A stretch of 64,000 nucleotides of DNA, taken from NCBI RefSeq assembly GCF_949628215.1, contig NC_134288.1, forward strand, positions 10,485,682-10,549,681, written 5' to 3'. Position numbers and translations under genes: made by a program. This document shows, piece by piece, positions 59,426 through 64,000 of this stretch. Below the pieces are notes generated by a model. That model was not told the origin of the DNA, ran no database searches, and saw nothing but the letters and a program-made list of their open reading frames with translations. Positions within the stretch are counted from its first letter, which is position 1, and each line of letters begins with the position of its first letter. The stretch is from Phalacrocorax aristotelis (lineage: Eukaryota > Chordata > Aves > Suliformes > Phalacrocoracidae).

Positions 59426-62094
59426 CACTTTGAAATGCTAAATACAAGCAGTGGCCTGTGTGCTGCAGGCTGAAGGATGCCCTGCCTGTGTGCCAACAGC
59501 TGAGGGATGCCCTGCCTCTGCCCGCCAGCAGCATGTCCTTGGCACCCCATATGCTGGCCTGGAGGGGCCAAGGAAGCGCATGATGCAGAGGGTCACTGAT
59601 GAGCAGGAGGAGATCCAGAGCCTCAGGTCCTTCTCCAGGCTCGGAGCTGGAGGACATGGCACAGCAGAGGCAGGGGCTGCAGGGACGTGGAGCTGGGGCT
59701 GGAGCGATCCCTAGCTGAAAGCCAATGTTTGGCTCATCAACCATGAGCTGTTGTAGCCTCCCTTGGAAAAGGCACTGCTGGGCAGAGGAAAAAGGCCGCG
59801 TTGGCAGAGAAGATCCTAGGAAAAGCCAGGAAGGGTGTGCAGGGTCAGGCTAGGTTGGGTTCACAAAACCAGGTCAAAGCTATTTAATTTGGGCACGTTT
59901 CCTCATCAGCGTGCCTCTGCCACGGCACCCACTCCCCTGTGCTCTTGTCTCGTCATGGTCTGACCTCTTACCTTGATTTCTGTCCTCACAAGTTGCTGCT
60001 CCCTCACCATCCCCTCTCTGATGTCCCCAGGGTGCCAGAGGGCCCGTCTCTCCCTGTGCCCACCCCCTGTCTGTCACCCAGTGCTGAGCTGGCCCTGGGG
60101 AGGGGACGCCAAAGACCCCACGATTTGCAGAGGGCTCTGTGCACAGCCCCAGGACACTTTTCCTCCTTGCCCCCGGGGATGCAGCAGAGCAAACTCTCCT
60201 GCCAGGATGGTCTGTGCCTGGGAGCCTTCCCCAAACCCTGTTCAGCTCCATCTTGCCCCAGTGCAGCAGCTCAGCCCCATGCTGGCAGCACAGGCAGGGG
60301 CTGGCAGGCAGCAGTTCCCACACAGCCTGCGGTGGACACGGCCTCTCCGAGTGCGGGTCTGTGTCTGTGGGAGGGGGATTGAGTTAATGGGGGGTCCATG
60401 GCCCAGTGCAGGAGGCAGTGTGAGGAGGGAGGGGCCAGGACCCCTGGGGGCCTGGGATGCTCTTGCTGCTGATGCACGGTCAGGAACTCTCTTAGAGGCA
60501 TGCTCGTCTTTCTCTCAAAGCCACCAAGCTGAGGTTTCATTAAACCTTACCCCGAACTGCCAGCTGTGACACTAAAAGGCACAGACTTGCTGCGAGGCTG
60601 GGAAGCGGCAGCTTTTGGAGCCACTCACAGCAATACTGGAGGAGGGAAAGCCCCGGCTGGGTTTTGGGGTGCAGCTCCCAGCCTGGGGCTCAGAGCAAAC
60701 CTCATTTGTCAAAGCCGTGTCTGCCCTGGGAGAGCTCTGAGGCCAGAGGACATGGGGCTGCTCCAGCTGGAGTTTGCCAGCACCCACAGACAGAGCCAGA
60801 CCCCTCACGGGGCAGGAAGAACCACCAGTGCCTGCCAAGCCGCTGTCCCTAGAGCAGCATCCCAGAGAGTAACATCCCCTACAGCCCCCCGTGGATGGAC
60901 CTGCACACCCAGCTGTCCCCCACTTGTGTCCTGAGCACTTGTCCTGCCTTAGGCTGCTGCTGGCACCCAGCTCCCTGCAAGCAGCAGAAATCATCGTCAT
61001 CCTCCTCCTCCCACCACGTCTGGGGGCCTTGGCTCAGCCAGCCCCATACCCCCTGCCCCAGCGAGGCCCCAGCTTTCCTATAGGATTAAAAGTGCTTCTG
61101 AGCCACCCCAGATACCTCAGGCTGTGTATAATTGCCTCTGGTTCAACAATCTGTTTCTCCCTTTCCTTGCAGTAATTACTGCTTTTATGTATTCCTTACA
61201 TTTTTTCATAATGGGAAAAAAACATACTTTTATAGAGGAAAAACCCAGCCCACAAAGAGATCACAGGGCATTAGCAGCACAAGGAGAAGCTTTGTCCCAT
61301 GGAGCCACCATCTTCAGAGAATATCAAACTTTGTTTGCAAGACCCAGGACAGCTCTCCAGGATAATTTAGATTGCCAGCACCGGAGCTGCTGCTAGCACA
61401 GCCCTGGGAGGAGGATGAGGGACCCCTGGGACCTTGTGGGATGCTGGTGCCTGGCTGCATGGGTGATGGCGATGGACTGGCAGGTGCTGCAGATCTCACA
61501 GGCCATGGTGAGACATGATCGCCCCTGCCACACCCCAACCAACTCAAGACCCTCTTGCAGGACTGACCGCAAAGGCCCCTCTGCAGCGTGTGCTGCCCCA
61601 TCCTGATGTGGAGGCTGTTTGTGTAACCTCACCTCTTATTGTGCAGCTGATGGTGGTTTTTCACATGCATGTACACGTGTGTGTCCACATGCACACGTGT
61701 TCCATGCTCCTGTGGCTACTGAGTGGTGCAGCTGGTGCCTCTCCTGCCCTTTCCTTGTTCCTCAGGTGGAGAGGTGCGAGCTGCACCACTCAGAGTGCTT
61801 TGCACCGGTGCCTTTCATCCAGGTATGCATCTGGGATTGCTCTGGTGGTTTTGGGGAGACCTATTTTGGGTCCATGGGTGGTGGTAGCTCTGGGAGGGGA
61901 AAAGGATGCTCCGTACCCATGGTTGCTGCAACATCAGTGTATCAAAGCATTTCCAAACCCTGTGCCTGCAAAGGGGTTGGATCCAGAGGGCTCAAAATCA
62001 GGGATGCCCCCTCCGAGGGAGGAGAGGAAAGGGTCGCCTTTGCCATCCCCGTGTAGGGCTGGAGCGGTGGGGAAAGCACAAAAGCACAGCAACG
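59426..62094. other. Intergenic spacer between CR1 and CRH2
   Basis: GC-moderate sequence with a duplicated 22-bp motif (GCTGARGGATGCCCTGCCT-type, at 59469-59490 and 59499-59520). An alternating purine-pyrimidine CATG/TGTG stretch lies near 61661-61705. I find no exon or RNA gene that I can support. Confidence 0.55.
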
Positions 62095-62113
62095 GAGCAA
62101 GTGCGAGGGTGAC

Positions 62114-62119
62114 TTTAAT
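62114..62119 (-). terminator. CRH2: CRH2 poly(A) signal ATTAAA
   Basis: On the minus strand the common variant hexamer ATTAAA lies about 184 bases after the CRH2 stop. No AATAAA is seen nearer to the stop, so this is the likely cleavage signal. Confidence 0.7.
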
Positions 62120-62302
62120 GCACAACAGTGAGAGCAACACACGGGACGCAGTGACGGGGACCCCACTGGGCAAGGTGAGGGGGGGCTCCCTGGGCACAGC
62201 TCCAGCCTCCAGCTGGGCAGCAGCATCCCCCCTCTCTTCTCCGCTCTGCCATGGCCACTCGCTATGGGGTTGGTCTCCTTCATTCCCTCCCACGACCCTC
62301 CC

Positions 62303-62695
62303 TCATTTTCCTATACTCTGCAGCAAGAGCTTATTGCTGAGCGCCTTCTGGGCCAGTCTTTCCTCCCGGGACATTTCCAGGAACTCGCGCAGGAGGTGGA
62401 AGGTGAGATCCAGTGAGTTGGGTTTGCCGTCTCGCCTCTTGCCAGTTTGCAGCGCCCGTGGGGTGCGTGGGACTGGGGTGGGCTCTGCCTCACGGGGCTG
62501 GCACAGTCTCTGGGGCAGGGGGCTGGCAGCGGGGTCGGGGGGTCGCGGGGCTCCCGGCCAGGGCTCCCAGGTGGGTTGGGGGGCCAGGGTCAGCCTGCGG
62601 GTCGGGCCCCGGGGCCACTGCAGGGGTGAGCAGGTCTCCGAGGGCAGGAAGAGCAGGACGAGGACGGAGGCAGCCGAAATCATCCTGACCCGCAT
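62303..62695 (-). CDS. CRH2: CRH2, corticotropin-releasing hormone 2 precursor (130 aa)
   Basis: Secreted neuropeptide precursor on the minus strand, ATG at 62693-62695 and TGA at 62303-62305. Residues 1 to ~22 form a signal peptide with a hydrophobic SVLVLLFLP core. A Pro/Arg-rich propeptide follows to residue 85. The dibasic site KRR lies at 86-88, the mature peptide is 89-128, and Gly129-Lys130 is the amidation signal. The hormone is 40 residues. It carries the CRH signature SLDLTFHLLRE, then LEM, LAQ, a Ser-Asn pair and C-terminal Ile before GK. SLDL followed by LLRE points to CRH or CRH2; urocortins have SIDL or related forms. Avian CRH1 is essentially identical to mammalian CRH, so this diverged sequence fits CRH2, a paralogue described in chicken and absent from placental mammals. 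CRH peptides act on Gs-coupled CRH receptors. A second in-frame ATG lies at 62681-62683. The first is preferred for its purine at -3. Confidence 0.93.
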   Translation of the reverse strand: MRVRMISAASVLVLLFLPSETCSPLQWPRGPTRRLTLAPQPTWEPWPGAPRPPDPAASPLPQRLCQPREAEPTPVPRTPRALQTGKRRDGKPNSLDLTFHLLREFLEMSREERLAQKALSNKLLLQSIGK

Positions 62696-62719
62696 CACAG
62701 ACGCTCCGGGGCCAGTTGC

Positions 62720-63183
62720 CTGCAAGAGCAGTCCCCCACCCCGGACCCTCACATCCCCCCCGATGCGGTCAGGGGGCACCCACGGGGCTTCACGCCATGG
62801 GGAACCCCACCCCAGGGATGACACCCCCCCCCGGGGATGGGACCCCCCTCCCCTGTCCCTGGGACGGGACCCCCCCCGGGGGCTGGAACACCCCACCCGG
62901 GAATGGGACACCCCTGCTCCCGGGGTGAGACCCCCTCCCCTCCCGGGCCATGGGGCACCCTTGGTCGCTGCGACAGGATCCCGCCCCGTGATGTGGCACC
63001 CCCGGGATCTGGGACGCGACCCTCCGGGGGTGGGATACCCCCCAGCCCGGGCACGGGACCCTCATATCCTCGGGACTGGACACCCCTCCCCGGGGTTTGG
63101 GGCTTCCCGCCCCGGGCCGGGACCGGCCGGGGCTCCTGAGTGGGGCGGAGTGGGGTGGGGGTGCCCGCCCCGGCCGCGCTCAC
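62720..63183 (-). other. CRH2: CRH2 intron (464 bp) with G/C minisatellite
   Basis: The donor gtgagc is at 63183 and the acceptor ctgctcttgcag ends at 62720 (minus strand). Most of it is a degenerate minisatellite built on CCCCGGGGATGGGACACCC-like units. The precursor frame happens to stay open into the intron up to 62911. That extension is not coding, because the acceptor and the signal peptide fix the real start. Confidence 0.8.
62805..63105. repeat. Degenerate ~25-bp C/G-rich minisatellite in the CRH2 intron
   Basis: On the + strand, units such as CCCCGGGGATGGGACCCCC, CGGGAATGGGACACCCC and CTGGGACGGGACCCCCC recur roughly every 20-35 bases. The copies are diverged, so an exact unit count is not given. 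Confidence 0.7.
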
Positions 63184-63247
63184 CGCTCGCCGCCGCTCCG
63201 GCCGCTCCGCTCCGCTCCGCACCGCACCGCTCCGCACCGCACCGCTC
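63184..63247 (-). other. CRH2: CRH2 noncoding exon 1
   Basis: The exon is inferred from a donor (GGCGAGCG|gtgagc, exon end at 63184) and a TATA box ~30 bases upstream of about 63247. It contains no ATG. It is almost wholly made of CTCCG/CACCG pentamers on the + strand. The 5' end is an estimate. Confidence 0.7.
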
Positions 63248-63257
63248 CGCACCGCCG
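63199..63257. repeat. Pentanucleotide (CTCCG/CACCG)n repeat over the CRH2 start site
   Basis: About eleven pentamers alternate between CTCCG and CACCG on the + strand, with little interruption. They cover most of CRH2 exon 1 and the predicted initiation site. Confidence 0.85.
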
Positions 63258-63269
63258 CCCGCCACCGCG

Positions 63270-63310
63270 CTATATAGGGGCGGCGGCGGGGCCCACGTGA
63301 CCGCGCTATA
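63270..63310 (-). promoter_or_regulatory. CRH2: CRH2 core promoter: TATA box, second TATA-like motif, CACGTG
   Basis: A self-complementary CTATATAG lies at 63270-63277, correctly spaced from the predicted exon 1. Further upstream for the gene is CACGTG at 63294-63299 in the context GTCACGTGG (E-box, CREB/USF-type). A second GCTATAGC follows at 63305-63312. TGACG, a CRE half-site on the + strand, lies at 63346-63350. A strong TATA box and cAMP-type elements fit a regulated neuropeptide gene; mammalian CRH is cAMP-responsive. Factor binding is inference. Confidence 0.75.
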
Positions 63311-64000
63311 GCCGGGCGGTGCGGGGCGCACCCCCACCCCACGCGTGACGAGGCGCGGGGCCGGGGCGGGGGAGCTGTCCGGGGTGCTGAACGGCCGCGG
63401 CGAGAGGGAGGGGCGGGCGGGGGGGGCACGGGGGTACGTGGGAGTGAGAGTGTGAGAGTCTGGGGGGAACACGGTGGGGTAAGAGTCTGGGGGACCACAT
63501 GGGGGGGCACGAGGCTACGTGGGGGTGCGAGTCTGGGGGTGCACATAGGGTTACGTGGGGGGGGACATGGGGCTACGTGGGGCTGAGAGTCTCAGGGAGC
63601 ACATGGAGGTACGTCAGGGTGCAAATCTGGGGGTACCCGGGGGAACCTGGGGCTGAGAGAGTGTGAGTTTGGGGGGCACGTGGGGGTGCGAGTCTGAGGG
63701 AGGTCACACGGGTGTACATGGGGGTGAGAGGTTAAGAGTCTGGGGGGGACACGGAGGGTGTGTGGGGTTGAGTCTGGGGGTATTTGTGGTGGGGGTGTGT
63801 GAGTGTTTTGGGGGATATATGGTGGTCCCAAAGTGGTGTGAGGGGTGCAGGGTGCAGCTGCAAGAAGCACACATGGTTTGTGGGGTGTTGCTGTGTGTGT
63901 CAGAGGGGTGGCAGTGTTTGGGAGATGCGGGGGCCGGGGTGTGTGTGTGTACACATGCATGTGCGTGAGGGACCCCGTGTGTGTGCTGGGGGCGATGGGG
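63311..64000. other. Upstream region of CRH2, right window edge
   Basis: A GC-rich first ~110 bp passes into a G-rich minisatellite (63420-63790) and then TG-rich sequence. The latter includes an alternating GTGTGTACACATGCATG stretch at 63940-63960 with Z-DNA potential. No exon of another gene is visible before the window ends. Confidence 0.65.
63420..63790. repeat. G-rich ~37-45-bp minisatellite upstream of CRH2
   Basis: The phrase GGGGGCACATGGGGCTACGTGG, then (G)GTGAGAGTCTGGGG, recurs about eight times with changes. Examples start near 63430, 63500, 63540, 63570, 63610, 63675 and 63715. Many G3-G8 runs give it quadruplex potential on the + strand. Confidence 0.8.

Larger units (their letters stand above)
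62095..62719 (-). other. CRH2: CRH2 exon 2 (5' UTR end, whole CDS, 3' UTR)
   Basis: On the minus strand an acceptor, ctgctcttgcag, ends at 62720. The exon begins at 62719, 24 nt before the ATG. After the stop the 3' UTR runs about 190-210 nt to an ATTAAA signal at 62119-62114 (minus). Having the whole precursor in exon 2 with one intron in the 5' UTR is the standard CRH gene layout. Confidence 0.85.

Noticed and set aside
59103-59744. 213-codon minus-strand frame
   Set aside because: Its C-terminal half is CR1 ORF2 remnant. The N-terminal part is read-through into unrelated flank with no recognisable domain.
62303-62695. Calling the hormone gene CRH1 or urocortin
   Set aside because: Avian CRH1 is practically identical to mammalian CRH in the mature peptide, which this is not. 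Urocortins have SIDL or related openings and different C-termini. SLDLTFHLLRE with a diverged tail fits CRH2 best.
62696-62911. N-terminal extension of the CRH2 frame to an upstream ATG
   Set aside because: The frame is open upstream of 62695, but it crosses the splice acceptor at 62720 and consists of minisatellite-coded residues. The hydrophobic signal peptide must be N-terminal, so the start is at 62695 (or 62683).
61515-63311. 598-codon open frame on the + strand
   Set aside because: It runs antisense through CRH2 and its minisatellite. Its length comes from high GC and few stops. The composition is Pro/Gly/Arg-rich with repeat-derived segments, and no domain is recognisable. CRH2 on the other strand explains the locus.

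Overview
This is vertebrate nuclear DNA, almost certainly from a bird. It carries spliced vertebrate genes with canonical GT-AG introns, CpG-island promoters, long introns, AATAAA poly(A) signals and a vertebrate tRNA. Every interspersed repeat I recognise is a CR1 LINE, and there are no SINEs of mammalian type. A crocodilian or turtle cannot be fully excluded. I cannot name the species.

Layout. (1) Positions 1-15.6 kb: TPD52L2 (tumor protein D52-like 2) on the + strand. The window opens on the last 10 bases of its first coding exon. Ten coding exons can be seen, including two tandem homologous 60-nt exons and two small cassette exons of 27 and 42 nt. (2) Positions 15.6-22.1 kb: an intergenic spacer with three decayed CR1 copies on the + strand. 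(3) Positions 22,174-22,245: an intact tRNA-Glu (CTC) gene at the upstream edge of a CpG island. (4) Positions ~22.4-57.55 kb: DNAJC5 (cysteine string protein alpha) on the + strand. It has a noncoding first exon, a 23-kb first intron with one CR1 on the minus strand, four coding exons making a 198-residue protein, and a 3' UTR that may reach 7 kb. (5) Positions 57.55-62.1 kb: a spacer with one more minus-strand CR1. (6) Positions 62.1-63.3 kb: a compact, TATA-driven neuropeptide gene on the minus strand. It encodes a 130-residue corticotropin-releasing-hormone-family precursor, best read as CRH2, the CRH paralogue absent from placental mammals. G/C-rich minisatellites lie in its single intron and upstream of its promoter.

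The order TPD52L2-DNAJC5 matches the conserved block on human 20q13.33. TPD52L2 and DNAJC5 are both broadly expressed membrane-traffic genes: a D52-family coiled-coil protein of small vesicles, and a synaptic-vesicle Hsc70 co-chaperone. CRH2 is a secreted hormone gene transcribed convergently towards DNAJC5. The three are neighbours by descent and there is no sign of a shared operon-like function. The item most worth a second look is CRH2. Next are the TPD52L2 tandem alternative exons and the cysteine-string rearrangement in DNAJC5.
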